Origin: Hirudo medicinalis
Lineage: Eukaryota; Annelida; Clitellata; Hirudinida; Hirudinidae
Reading direction: 5' to 3'
DNA: 64,000 nucleotides
Assembly (NCBI GenBank): GCA_011800805.1
Contig: MPNW01000108.1
Location: 47,504-111,503 of the forward strand
The notes below the pieces were generated by a model. It had not been told where the DNA came from and did no database searches. It was given only the letters and a program-made list of their open reading frames with translations. Within the stretch, counting starts at the first letter, position 1; every line of letters starts with the position of its first letter. Both the position numbers and the translations under genes were made by a program. Shown in pieces: positions 23,601-38,900 of this stretch.

Positions 23601-26600
23601 CACAATTTTTGAATCCAAAGAAGAATCAGAAATGGGGATTGGAGAAATTTTCACCAAAACGTGTTTTTGAGTTTTTATTGCCTCCAAATCTGAATGGACT
23701 TTATCTAAGACATTATCCTGTAAATCCTGTAATGAAACAGATTTAAGGTGGTCGAGAAGGAATATTACATTCGCATGTCAATGGTTTACATCAGTTAGAC
23801 ACATGAAGATGTAAAATTGAGGCAGAAATCTTCTGCACTAGGAAGCTCCAAAATATCTGACAAATTTCAAAGCTAAATATCTATCCGGTGAATGATTTTA
23901 AAGATGTTGGTTCAATAAACTGAACATTGTCATCAGCTACAGTCACTCTCTTGAGGATAATTTTTGAGTTCAAATAAATAAATAAATAAATAAATCCTTG
24001 AACTTGTGAATACCTTGAGGTTGGTCTGCATCTGCTCCAATGTGAAAGAACTTCCATTGCATTCAAGGGAACCAAGCATTTCAGAAGCATCAGTTAATGC
24101 TTTGAGAGTAGAGGTGCACATGGCATCAAGATTTTCAAGTTTGGAGATGGAATCTTCAATGATGTTTTGTTGCTCTCCAAGTTGAAACAATGTTCTGTTA
24201 GATTGTTCTCTTAATTCTTTTACCTGTTATTTTACATTCAAGTGAAATTAATTGAGTGACGGTAACAAATTTATTTACTTATAAACTAAAACAAGTTAGT
24301 ACTGCTACTGACACAATGAGAGTTAAACTTGTTTATGTAAGAATAATTCTACAAATAATGTCACACTTTTGCTTGAATAAGGTCAATGTTAGTGAGAAGT
24401 TTTTCTGAAGCTAAGTTCATGAGGTTCTTTTGAATAACACATATTTTGTCTCCAATGACTTCATTCTGTTTTTTAAACACCTGTCATTGTGAGAGGAAAT
24501 AAATTTGTTTACTAGAGTTAATGCAAAAACTCGGAAGGAATGTTAACGTGTTAAGTGAACATTTAATGCAATAATGTTACAATGCCATTAATAAGAAAGA
24601 GTTTCGTATTAATCCTTGATTGGCATAAACATTTATTTCACAACTCCTCCAAGATGAAAATGATTCAATTGCACAGTTGAATCAGGTATTTGTAGTTGCA
24701 TTGTCAACTCAACTAATTTAACCTCTAAATATTCAGATTGTTGCTTCAGTTTTGGAAGGTCATGACTATTTTTCGAGTTCATCGAGATGCAATCTTCTAA
24801 AATGGTTTGATCCTCAGCTATTACATCAACTTCTTTCTGATGTTCAGTGAAGCAAGACATTATTTGGTATTTATTATTAATTAAATATATATGTATAACG
24901 TATAATATAAAAACCTTAATGAAATAAAAAATAGACATCCACAAACCACATAATGCATGCACAAACCACATAACGATGGAATTGTGAAATGAGATAACCT
25001 TAAGCATGTTCAAAGTAGACTTACTAAATATTGGAGACCCAAGAAGCAATAGGTTAAATGTTGTACACATTAATTTCTCACAACCAGTTTATTTATGGAG
25101 ATAAAAAACAAAAAACAAAACAATAATTTAGAACGAACTAACCAGAAGTTCTTCTGCATTATTTAATGTGAGTTCGTGTTCCCTCCTGAACTCGAGCAAC
25201 TTCTCCTGAATTTCACTTTTCCTCTTCAACATTTCCTCAAAAGTTTCCTCAAAACTTTGCAACTCATGTGCATCAAAGAAACCATCGTTGGACAATTCTG
25301 AGAGAATTTCTCTTGACCTTTCTATGTTTTCATCTGAGTCAATTTCTAAGGTCTGATTTGAGTTAAAAGGTTAGAGATAATGTTTAATCTATGATATTAG
25401 TTCCTAACATTTTTAAAGCAAATGTCACTTAGTTCGATTAATGCATATTATGCAATATTTATTCAAAAGTCTAAGAATAATAATCAACCTCTGAGTGCAT
25501 AGAATGCTGTGACACCATGTTTTCTCTTTCTTGAATACAAGAACCCAACTCTTCTTGAAGATCTTTAAATTCATCCAACTTTTCTTGGCTTTCTTCCAAA
25601 ATTTGTAATCTGGCCTCATTTTCTGGAAAAGAAAAATCTTGCTATTTGTGTGCAACTTTAACAACTTTAACAACAGTAAGAACATTTATTTGGAAGTTAA
25701 AACAAAGCTATGAGCTAAAAATAAGATATCAGATAAAAAATTATAATAGAACAATATTACAAAAGTAATCACACAGTAATTCTGTGGAACAAACCCTTCC
25801 TGGAATCATTCCAGACATTTTCCAGTCCCACCAATATGTGCTCCATGTTCAACCCTGCACCAGCAGATGCAGAATTTAATTCGTTGATGATGTTTCTGAC
25901 CATTTCCAGGTCAACTGAGTACATGTCAAACTCGGACTTCAGGTAGAGAGCATCATTCATTTTGCTTGAAATTAAATTCATGTGATTTGACGTTTATTAT
26001 TTCTTTAAACTTACAATCTAATTAACATAGTGTCACCATTATCATATATAATATGTCATAAAAATATATCATTAATAATAATCAAACAGGAACAACTGAA
26101 AGTCTACCTCACAAGATTTTTTGAGTTAAAATTCAATTTGCTCGACAAAAACTTTGAGTTTGTTAATTCCAACCAGAGTGAAAGCTTATCAATGTCAGCT
26201 ATGCACTGATTTGCCTTTTCAGAAATCAATTTAACCTACAAAGTTTGAAAAAAATAAAATTTGGTATGCAGGTTGGTCAAATGGGCATAATAATGACAAC
26301 TGTCCTAATGGGTCATGTTCGCAACCCAGCCTGCACTGCCAGGGAGTACCCTCGGATACATAAGAGGATACACTCAAAAGATTGGCTAAATATATATTAA
26401 AAATTTGAATAAAAATATCTGAGAATGTTCACTTAATAAACATTTGCATAACTCATGTCATAGCATAATTGCTTAACATTAAGATGTTATTTGAGAAGCA
26501 AAAAATACTATAGAACATCAGTTTTATATGTTAATCAAGTTCTCCAGGATAATTTAATAAATGTTTAGAATGGAATTACTGTGGGATGTAATAATGGTAT

Positions 26601-29600
26601 AATATAATAATGGTGTAATATAATAATGTCAATAATGGGAGGAACAAAATATGCCTTTGGTTCCATGAGCACAATTTTATTCCTGACTTCTTTAAATTTA
26701 CAGCAAACTTCATTCAGTCTCAAGTTGAAATCTTCACAGTCAGTCACTGCTGATAAATCTTGAGATGTTCTAATTAAGGCTACGATGTTATTTTCCTTTG
26801 CTTCAAAATTCTCTTTTAAAGTCTAAATTTAGAATAAAGCTTTAATAAATCAGGATTTAATCCTTTAAAAAAGGGAATCACAAAATGCAAACCTGAAAGA
26901 TTTGATGCAGAGATAATATTGTGCTGGGCTCCAATGAGGTCTCCTCCAAGGAGGCCACATTTTTTAAAATTCCATCCATCCACGTCAGTGCTTTGCCCAA
27001 ATTCGACATGGCTTTCTGTTCTTCAGCTTTCTTTGAATCCAGATGTTTGTGCACTAAATCTGAATAAATAAATAAAAATAAATAAATTACTCAAAATGAT
27101 TTTTAGTCCTTTTTCTTTTACTCATCATTTTACTTTCATTCAAATCCATCTTGTTACGAAAACCTTGCATTCCACCAAATTGCTTATGAATTCCCACTTG
27201 CTCAAAATAAGGATTAAAAACTAGATGTTGGCAGAAAACACTATTTACAAGAAATGATAAGAGGTTCCCACTTGCACTTATTGTTAAACCTTTTACTAAC
27301 TTTTCAATTTTGATCTGGTCTTACATTAGAATCTCAAAATCTAAAATAATTACAACCCATTTATCATTGCAAGTTACTAATCCTTCCTGAAATTTAAAGA
27401 ACGCATTTTAGCAAATGACCATTTTGTTTCACTTATCAATGATTCAAATCTCAAAACTTCAGCTGTGTTTCAATGTGGCTAGAATAACTGCTTGAATAAC
27501 CAAATGAGTTTCATTCATTCAACTGACCGGATGATCTCAAGAAATCTTTGAAGGATTTCTCGGCAGCCGTAACTCTATTTTGAATTTTTAATTGAGAGTT
27601 TGAATCATTGGAAAGGTCGTGCAAGTCGCTGGCTGACTGCTTTATTGCTTCAAGGAGAATCCTCATGTGAACTTTTTGACTTTCGAGTGACTAAGAAAAG
27701 AATGAAATTATCAATCATGAAGTGCAAAAACAACGTTAACAATCAAAACTTCAGATATGCTGACTTCTTCTTTGCTCCTCATGTCCCAATGCGATATTCT
27801 GCCCAAGTTGGGTGATTGCAATAATTCTGAAGACAATTTTGTGCCGGCCGATAGAGATTCCGACAAAGAATTCAAGTTTTTATAAAAAGGAGTGCATGCT
27901 GACAAAAGTCTTGCAATGGCTGCTTCTTTTTCTGCAAGTTTGGTTTGCACTCTGTTCCACCTGGAGCTGATTTCCTCCATGTAAACATAGGTCTCCTCAG
28001 AACCAGAATGTTCAACAATTTTGTGTCCTTTATTCATAAACAACTGGTAGCCATCCTGCTCTGATTTCATTTCTTCTTTAAGAAGCTAAAAGTTAAATCA
28101 TTGTTATTATTAGACTAGAATTAGTTAAATTAATGCTATTAGTAACACTTAACAAGATTCCCAGATAAATTACAGAATAGATTAACTTTGTTTGATCCTA
28201 TAAATATTTATGAGAATAAAGACATATAAAAGTTTCAATAACAATTCAAGCCTTTTTACCTCCACCTGGATCGACTGATTTTCCAAAACATCACAATCCA
28301 CTCCTAGCAAGCCCAGGCACATGGCAATGACTTTCTCTTTCATTGAAAGCCAAGAACTAAGTTGTGAATACAATGATTTCAATAAGGCTACATCATCTGC
28401 CTGTTCACTGCATGATTCCAATAACTTGGCTGATGAATTCTCAACCACTTTCCACCTTTGCACTTCAACAAAAATTTGAAAAGATGATTAATAAATCTTA
28501 ATGTGGCCAAATTAAATGAATATTATTCAATTCAAACACTTCAAAAATTATACTTAAGTCTATCATATTCAAGTCTGTTGCATAGATTTTAATTACACAT
28601 GCATTTTGAATGACTTTAATAACATTAACCGAGGTTGTCGACGGCATTTGAGATGGCTGAGGTTTTTCTAAAGATTGTGGAAGTTGTTGGAGTCTCGACT
28701 TCAAATTGTTAATGCTCGATTCTTTTTTAAGAAGTTCTGACCGACAGCTCTGTCAGGATAGGTAATTGTTTATAAATTTTAATTAACCAATTAAGTAACA
28801 CAATACAAAAAATGTAATGCACCAAGTTGTATTAATCTAAACTTGATTTTTCTTTAATGAAAACCAAGTGGTGATAATTTTAATGGAATCAAAAGATGAA
28901 TAATGACCTTGATTACCAAAGAACAGTAACGATTACAAGCATTTAACAGTAGAATTTACAGAAATAAAAAGTAGGTAAACATTTAAAAACCTTGAGTTGA
29001 GAAACTTCATCAGAAGACAAAGATGTACTCCTAAATGTTTCTTCCTTCTTCTCCAGCCACTTGGAGAAGTTCTCACAGTCTCTCATAATTTGTTCCAGGA
29101 GATCCAAGTTTTCAATGAGTTCCTTCCTTTCACTTTCCAATTTTTCACCAATGATTTCATATTTGCTGGTCAACTCCATGGCTGTCCTCTGATGCTCACC
29201 TGAAACTTCTGCAGGGACATGTTTCTTTGAGTTTAAGTTAACAATCAATTATTTCTTGATTGGTAAATAGCCTATTCATTTATTATCAATTTTTAATGTT
29301 AGTTTTGAATCATCATTTTAGACGAACTTGCCAGAATCTAATTTAGCTTAAGATAACCTCTCCATTTTTACTTCATAATTTTTCACCAAATCTAAGTATT
29401 ATTTTTGAAATGCTTTAGATATTTTTTTCAATTTGGATACACGTAATTAAAAATAAATACAAATTAAACCTAAAAACTAGCCTTCAAAATCAAAGTGCTT
29501 CATAGCAAATGATATTGGGGAAGGAGATCTTACACCTTTCCTAAAGCATCTCCTCAGTCCTGAATTAGTAAATTGTTGTACAAGTAATGGCAATGTTATT

Positions 29601-29903
29601 GAACAAATAAGTAATAATTACAAATAACTGACACTTATATAAATATGAACCTAATTATTTACTTCGTGTCTGGGCACAAACCATGACTTCTGTTTGTACG
29701 AAGTTCACAGACAAACACGAAACAAGAATAATAATAGGAAAGAAGTAGAATGGATCAAAACTTTGGTAGGCAGATGAGACTCTGTCGCATTCAGTGAGCA
29801 ACTCGCAAATGTTGAGGCAGGTATCATTTAATTCATCAACGTAATCCTTGAAACTCTGAAAGTCTTCAATACATTCCTAAAATATAATAATAATATTAAT
29901 AAT

Positions 29904-29934
<31 letters not shown>

Positions 29935-32900
29935 TTTGAAATGACTTTATAATTTTTTTCTTTTTATGGGCCTTCACTGCAAAAATTGAAAAATTCTCAC
30001 ATCCAATGATTCCATATCTCTAAAGGCTGATTTGTCATCAGAATTGAGCATGTTTTCCTTATCTTCAATCCAGAGAATTATTTTATCCTTCAGTCTCTTA
30101 AAGGTGGTTTCAAGTTCTTCCTTCTTCTCCTCTTGAGAAATTCTACTGAGACACAGAGTCTCAATCTCTGTCAGTCCAGTCTGGATCTCTTCGATCATCT
30201 CCTTCAATTTTTCTTTTCCCCCTACCACATCTAGCCCCAACAAATAATTCTCCACATTTGTCCTCATTCTTGTGAATTCTCCAGATCTTTGAATGATACT
30301 TTCATGAATTTCTTTTAGTTCCTGTTTCAGAAAATCGTGTTTAAATTATGTTATTGTGAAAATTAATTAAATTAATATGTGAATAATAAATAACACAACA
30401 ATTTATTGATCACTGAAAACAATTTAATAGCTGTAAATCACTTTTGTTACCTTGACTGATGTGTCTTTGACTTCCAAATGTCCAAGAATATCATTCATCC
30501 AAATCTTCAATTGTTTCGTATTGGAATTAAATCCACTTATGAATGCAACAGCTTCTTCAAGTTCATCTTCTTTCCTTTGAAACTTGGCAGCAACATCTCT
30601 GTATCTTTTGTGCAACTGTTTGATTGCAGCACCTAAGAATGACACAAGCCATGTAATATATCAGCTACCCACTTTGTCTCTTCATCATCTAGTCACGTAA
30701 CATAAATCAATGAACACACATATATTCAAAGTATAAATAATTTTATACTAATCTTAAACCAATACCTCAAGAAGGATACAAATTCCTTCCTGAATTTGTA
30801 ATTGTATTAATACAGAATGCAAATTAATTAGTTACTTGTAGTCTTATCTCCATCAAACCAACCTGATGAAATAGTTGCAGTGGCATGCATAAGCTGTGAT
30901 AGAGGTTGTTGGAGAACAGAAATTTCTTGTCCCAATGTTTTCATATCCTTAATCCTTCCAATCATGAGATCCTCATCTAAGATCATCTTTTTGTCCATCT
31001 CGTCGACCAAGCATTCAACACTTCCAACAAGACTTGAAAGTTCCTTTACTTCATCAGCCACTGATTGGTTAGAAAATGAAAAGGACTCCAACTCTGCACT
31101 CTTTGCCTTCAGCAGACCATCCACTTGTCTGAGCCTCTCTTCTAAAAAAATGACTTTATCTTTTATTTCCTTTTGAAGACTTTCTGTTGAGCCAAATTGA
31201 TTTAACTGTCTGATGAGATCATTGACAATTGTTTTCAGTTTTTCAAAAAATAGGCATTGAGACTGCAGCTCAGAGGAGCAACTTTTTAGCTGCAACAAAT
31301 CATTAAAAAATTTCATCACCATCCATGTTTAATGTTTTTGTCTCAATTTAATCATTAAAAATGTAGAACTGATTTAATTTAATGAACTTCAGCTAAACAA
31401 ACACAAACTGCACTACTACTTGAAATACATTTGATAGGTCATGCAAAACTTCACCTGCTTTGTAAGATCATTCCTTAATTTATCTTTGCTTCTGTGCTTG
31501 CTTAAATATTCTGCATTCTGTTCTATTTCATCCAAGGAGTTTTTAACCTGTCGCTCAATGTCTTCCACCCTTTTCAAGCAATCACTCAGAGCCTCGACTC
31601 TATCAAGTTGAGCTCTTGAGTTGGCACGAAGCATGTTGTATTCATTTGTCAGTTGTCTCAGGTCATCAATCATGGAGTAAAGCAGATCCATGTGGCTAGA
31701 TGATCTTTTCAAGTTCTTACTCTTTAATTGTAATGCATCAAAGTGCTGAAATTTGAAATGTCAGGATTTGCAAAAATAAATATTATAAAATGAGAACATT
31801 CTAAAGCATCAGAGATTTGTCACAAAGAGAGACAAATTAAATAATGGTTTAATGAAGAAAGTTGACTACCTGAGCCTGATCTAGAAATTGATTCTTGCAA
31901 ATTTCAACATACTTTAGATCACCCTGACGAATAAACACTTCATCCACATAGTTCTGGAAGATTAGTAAAATAATGACCAAAAGAAAGTAAGAACAATAAA
32001 ACCATCTTGAGGAATAAAAATACTTTTAGGACTTCTTTCTGATTTCCTACTTCTCTGATATACTTGAAATTTGAAAACTTGGAATCAAGTTCATCAATGG
32101 CTGTGCTCAGCCATGTTGCAAATTTCTGCTTTTCATCCTCATATTTAATCAACTCTTCTTGACAGGAAGTCAGCAACTTGATTTGATTTCTTACATTTTC
32201 TAACAACTATTTTTAATGACAAAATAATTAAAGCATTAATATTCAATAATGAGCTACAAAAAGTAATTTAAATTATTTCAAGTACCAAATTGTATTGACT
32301 CTTAACTCCATGGTTCAGAGTCTTCAATTTTTCAAGTTTGGTTTTGTCATGATAATGACTTGAGTCGGAAAGGACTTTCTCCATTTGGTTTTGTAGAGAA
32401 GCCATGTCTGGCTTAACTTCTTGTATCATTGCAGAAAAGTTCTACAAAAAGGTATAAAGATCAAGCTGCTTACCATTATGAACTTACAAAGTTTGTTTTA
32501 CTTGTAAACGCCTCAATTCTCTTCCAAGGTCATCTTTGTTAGCAGTGACCTGGCATGTGCCAATCTGCTGATAAGCTTCAGAAAGCCAATCCTTGTAAAT
32601 ATGTAATTTTTGAGAAAGCAACCCAAGATTTCTGACCTATTTAACAAAAGAATGAATCAAACCATGAGAGTACAACAACTAATCCGGTTTAAGTTCATTA
32701 CTTCATCATCTCGCTTGAATGGATGAGAAGCCCGTTTACTCTCCAGTGAGCCATCCAAAGCTTCAATGACTGGATATTGCTTCCTGGTAGATGGATCAGT
32801 GACAAAATTGCAATCAGATGACAAAAGCTTTTGATTAAAAGCAAGCATCAGTGGTATATGTTTCTTAGAGTCAGGGAGAAATATAAAACATTTGTTGGCA

Positions 32901-35900
32901 TCTAGCATTTCAAGTCCAAAGAGGCATTCTGCTAGACTGACGTGCTTCTTGTTGAAAGGGTTGACGAAACGGCCGACAACTCTATCATAAAGACCCATCT
33001 TACACATCTGTTCAAAACTGAACTTGGGCGGCATATAAGCATCTAAAATCAATTCTCGCTCTATAGCACCAATGAAAGATATCATTTGACCGGATTTTAT
33101 GTCTTTTACTTCTCCTTTCTTTGGATCTACAAGTTCATTTAAAACAGCTTCCAACAAATTAACAATTTTACCATCAACTATTAGTACCGTTTTTTGATAA
33201 GAAATAAAATTAGATTTAAGACTTTCAAAAAGAGACATTTTTCTTCCAGAGTTGGGATCAGTGACAACACCTGTTTCTGGATTATATATTTCAAGATAAA
33301 GAGCTTCAGCTAAACTGAAATTGTTACTATTACAGTCAATGGATTCTCTCAGAACAACATCTGGAAAAGTGCGTAACTCTGAGTTACCTGGCTTCATGAT
33401 CACACCTGATTTCAAATCTATCAAATTTCTCTCAATTACATTTCTCATGCTAAGAATTTCATCTGACCAAGGTAAACCAATCATGCAAGAATCTTGATCT
33501 ATCAGTCCAGTTTTTAATGCCTCCTCTAAACTGATGTCTCTTTTGAAAAGTTTACTTAGAAACGCATCTGTGTTATTTAGAGCAATTTGACTTGGGTTTT
33601 CTGAGCTGCTTTGAGGACACTTTCTAGTTTCTACACCTTCATCTGTTAAAACATTCTGGTCACCAGAAGATTCGCATGAAATTTTCTTTTTCACAAGTTT
33701 TGCAGATGTGCATGCTTCTTTTAATGAGAAAGTTTCTTGGGTATGGATATTGGTTACTGTTCCCAAATGAGGATCTACAACCCCTGATGAAATAGCATCA
33801 GAAAGCGATATTAAGTTTCTTGAGGAAGGATCTGCAATTACAGAATCATAGCTGATGAAACCACTTTCTAAAGCTTCTTTAAGGGTGAAGAATTTCCTAT
33901 GTATAGGGTCAAGAAATTTTCCAGTAGTCTCATTCAAAAGCCCAATTTCTATTGCTTTAGATAATGTAATTGGTTTTTTGAGAGCGACTCCTTTATCAAG
34001 AGCAGCAGATAATGTTAATGAATTTTTCCCCGTGTCTGAGCCAATAAACTTACAAGAGATAGCCTCATTAAGAGATACAATTTCGTTATTAGATGAGTGA
34101 TTTATACAGAGCACAGAGTTTGGATCTAGCAGGTTCCTGTCAATAGCATCCTTTAATGACACAAATTGCTTGGTGTCAGGATCAAAAAAAGAGTTAGAAT
34201 CTCGTGAGTAGAGGCCATCCTCGAGTAAAACCTTGAGAGAATAAGGCTTTGGAGAGATATCACAATCAATAAGTACTTTGTCCTGGAAAGCTTTCTCAAT
34301 GGCAACAAAACAACCTTGGGTGTCTCTAAAGAGTCCTCTTTCTTGATCAACCAACCCGAGGGCAATTAGTGTATCAAGAAATATTTTGTGACCAAAGTCA
34401 ATGTCTCTAATTGCAGTGCTTCTAGTTTTTATAAAGCCATTCTCAACTGCTTCTTTTAAAGTGAAGTTCTTAGAATTACCAGGAAATTTAAAACATCTTG
34501 CTTCACTGTCAAAGTAATTTTTCTCTAAAGCAGTGCAGAGTGCTAACCCTTCCTGTCTGGTTGCTGTTTCAACACTTGTTTCCAAAGGGGGTGATTTCAA
34601 TTCTAGAGCCTTGTTCACTGATTCAGAAAATCTTAATACTTTTCCAGTGTAGACATCGGTCAAATTTCCATTTTCAGCATCCATAATACCTCTTTCAAAT
34701 GCTTCTGCAAGAGTAATAAGCTTCCCAGATGAAGGATCACAAAGCCTGACAGAGTTTTTCTGCACAATTCCTCTTTCAATGGCTTCCAACAATGGAAGCT
34801 CCTTTCCAGTCTCTGGACTATGAATTAGCCCAGATGACCTATCATATAAATTCAATTTTACTAGCTCATCCATTGTGAAGATTTGTTCTCTACCAAGGTC
34901 TGAAGTGGAGGTTACAGATGCACACCCTCCAACAGTGGATGCTTTTTCAGAGTCCAAATTTAACGAGTCAAAATGGGCATTTTCTTTGACAACCAATTCT
35001 TCACTCAAATTTTCTGACAATAAGTCTGAAAGACTATCATTTAAAGAACTCTCATTTTTGAGTGTGACTTTTTGATCTGCATTCAGTCCAGAAGTCTGGA
35101 AAAAATATATTGGTCTTTAGCCCAAGTAAAAGCTTGATCCTCACAACTAATAGAAACCATCAAATTGTTGAACCATAAGAACAAGCTTTAAAACCTTGAA
35201 ACTAAACCAAAACTATAAGAAGCAATGAATCTAAGCCAAATCTCACCAAGGGAAATATAATTTTACCTTATTTTAAAGCACTGGAGAAAGACTCTGTTAA
35301 ATAGAAAAAGCCCAAGATGTTAGTTGTGTACTATGTTTCTGATTTAAAGTTGTGATTTAGACATTCACTGTTCTAAATATTTTAAAACAATTTGAAAATT
35401 GTAACAATCAAGAACAAAGCAGAACTTTAAAGTACAATTTTATTATCTAACATGAAACTAGAGTTATAATCAAAAATTCAAAGTTTGCAAAAATTCAAAA
35501 TAATGAAAACAAGGGCGACAAGAAACTCGAAACGTGATTGGGTTAAAGCTACCAAATTAGAAATGCAATCCCAGCAATGTAAAAGTTTGTGAAAATGAAA
35601 ATTTTCAACAATAAAGCTTTCATTTTTCCACCTGTTTAGAACTCGTTAGTGATGAAAATCCGCCTCTTTCATAACTATAACAGACTCTATCAGAAACATC
35701 TTTTTCTTGTTTAAGGTTTGGCATCAGGACACTATCATCAATCTGAAGATGATTTTGAAATTTACTGTCATCACCTCTACCATGCTCCAATTCAGCCAAC
35801 AGTTGATCAAGTGACTCCAAATCTTCTTTCGAAACAGATGATCTGTCATCATTACTGAAGCTTTGATGGTTTCTTGTTTGCATGTTGAACCCATCTTTCG

Positions 35901-38900
35901 AGTGAGAACTGCTATGGGATGATTCTTTTCCATCAAAAGAACATTTGGATTGAGAAACCTTTGCATCATTTCTCAACAATTTTCTGTTAAAGGATTTGAC
36001 CATTTCACCTGAGAGATCAACTGGTGTAACTTTTTTTGATGTACTGCTAAAGGTCTCAGGTTGGTTATTAATTTTGGTAGGGCAATCAATAATCAGTTTT
36101 CCTGAATTCAAGCCTTCCAAAATTGACATAGTCTGGCAAGAAATTGGATCAAAAAACATTTCTTTATTCTGGTCAATTAAGCCCTTTGAGATGGCTGCTT
36201 TCACAGTAACTCTCTCATCCAATTTACTATCTTGAGTTGTCCTTGGCAGTGTAAAGGAATAAGGTTCAATGACTTTGAAGGAGTAGTCATCGTCATCAAA
36301 ATCAGGATCATGTGCATTGCTGGAATGACTCAGGGAAGAGAGACTCAGGTTTCTGTTTGAAGTGTCCCTAACTGGTAAAAACTGTTTTGAATGTCCAATA
36401 ATAGAACTGCTATTCAAATCTATGAAGCCCCTTCGAATTCCCTCAAGCAAAGAGATTTTTTCGTTTGTGATAGGATCAATCACTGAATTAATTTCCTTAA
36501 TAGATTTGTTACACTCAAGAACAGCATAAGCATCATCATTTTTCATCAGCTCATCATAATCTGGAACATCGACCTTGGAAGCACAAACATAACCTTGGTC
36601 AATAGCTTGTTTTATTGAAATTTGTTTTCCAGTGAGGGGATTCATGTAAATGCCTCGGATTTTGTTGATGTAACCTCTCTTTTCTGCTTCAACAGGATCA
36701 TACTCATTTCTTGAACTTGGATCACAAACTGATTTAATGACATATACTTTTGCAACACTGTCCTGATGATCATCCACTTCAACAACTGCAGGCTTTCTAA
36801 CTGCCTCCTCAGAAGATTCTGTCAAAACAAGACCCTTCTCAATAGCATGATCAAGATCCATAAATGTATTTGTTTTCATATTCCAATATCTATTGTGGGC
36901 TTTATCAACAATCTGATGCCTTATGGCATCTGAAATTGGTATTTCTTCACCAGTTCTTGGATCAATGACTGACTTTATCATTTTAGATTTTGTACTGCTA
37001 AATTTATCAGCATTTAGAAAAATATGGCCTTGCTGCCATGCTTCATATAGTGTCAACTTTTGACTAGTTCTAGGATCAATATAATATGACATTGAGCCAT
37101 CGATTAAATTGTTATCCACTGCTTCAGAGAGTGTCAAATTTTCTCCTGTTGTGTAATCCATTACTCCTCTCACATCCTCAGGCTTCAATTCTTGGACACC
37201 TTGCAGGCCAACTTCATCCACTTTTATCAGGTTTAACAAATGTGCTTCATGTAGTGAAATCTTAGATTTATCATAGAAATTAGAGTAGGTTTTATCATTC
37301 ATATCCAGAATTTTTTTCTGTTCTGCAGCATTTGGTGAAATCTCTTGCTTACTCATATGATCAATGACACTCTTAATATTGAATTTTCTTTCACAACTAG
37401 GCATCATCCTTGAATCAAATGCTTCAACTTTTATCTTATTCAGGGTCATAGCTTCAAACAAACTCATTCTTGCATTCAAAGATGGATCAACATACATGTC
37501 ATTGTAAATGCTAAGATATCCTAGTTTAATTCCTTCTTCTGGTGAAATCCAATGTTTACGTATGGGATCAAGTACTTGAAGAATTTTGAAGCTGACAGAT
37601 CCAGAAGACAACACATCAGAATTTTGAAAATTTCCCATCCAGAGACAAGGACCAATACTATGAAACATACCAAGCTCTTCTGCCTCCTTGAGAGGAATGG
37701 CAGAGAATGTTGAGGGATCAACAAACTTTCCACTTGCTGGATCAATATGACCCTCCCTCATGGCTTCCAAAAGAGAAATCCACTTTCCACTCACTGGGTC
37801 TTTGACTTTGGAAGTAAGTTTAATTAAATTATACTGTACTGCTTCTTCAAGAGTTAAAGACCCACTTTCGTAAGGATCTGAGAAAGTTCCAGAAACTTCA
37901 TCATAAAGGCCACAAATCAAGGCATCCCCAAATTCAAGTGGTAGATCAGGAAATCCTAGATACCTAGTATAATATACTTTTTGTAACCTTAAATTAGCAG
38001 TTTCTTCATCGACTTCAGTTACCTTGGGATTTAAACAGCATCCTGGAAGTATGACATAGCCCTTTTTGATGGCAGCATCCAGAGGTACTAAAACACCAGT
38101 AATTGGATCAATGAAGATATTCTCTAAAACATCAAGATATCCCCTCTTGTAAGCTGTTTCGAAATCAATTCCTTCTACTTCAGAAGTTCTATCAAGTTCC
38201 GGAACCAAAATCAATCCCTTTGAAATGGCATCAGCATACTAAGTTTTTCATCACTGTAAGGGTTGCTGTATAAAAATGTTTCAAGACTTAAGATACCACT
38301 TTTTACAGCTTCCAAAAGTGTTAATGGTGTGGGATATTTGTGCTGTTTAATTCTTAAGCTAATGTTATCTGTTGGATCATGTCTAAGATATCCAATTCTC
38401 AAAGCTGTTTCCAGATTGATTACACATCCTGAAGTTTTTTCAGTGAACTGATTGGTGTTCTCATCCAATAGTCCCTTATCTAGAGCTTCTCCAAAAGACA
38501 TCACTCTTAAATCTGTAACATTAGGAAGGCCCCTTTTAGGAATGAGCTTCAGTTGGATAATCTCCGACAATGTCATAATTTTTCCTGAAGTTGAGTTCTT
38601 CATCACTGCATTTTCTATGTTAAAAACTTGCCTTTCAACTAGCTCAGTGAGAGACTTTGGTTTCATGTCCAAAGGATCGATAATAACTGACCTATCAAGA
38701 TCTATGTAATTCACTGCTACTGCCTCCTCAATGGTGAGGTTTTGATTCGTTATGGAATTTCTAACTTTAGAAAGTGGCACAATAAGTAAACCTTTATCTA
38801 GAGCATCGTTCAACGTTATCTGACTGGAATCAGTTTGAAGAACCTTGGCAAGCGCTTTGTCTAAAAGTTCCTTGATGTGAGCATCTATGAAACCCCTTTC

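Noticed and set aside
26280..26380. SINE-like GC-rich patch in a rod intron (CCCAGCCTGCACTGCC)
   Set aside because: No convincing A/B boxes, tail or second copy found in the window.
29645..29715. Possible hairpin RNA or small inverted-repeat element (TTCGTGT ... ACACGAA)
   Set aside because: Only short imperfect arms with no duplication; likely chance in an intron.
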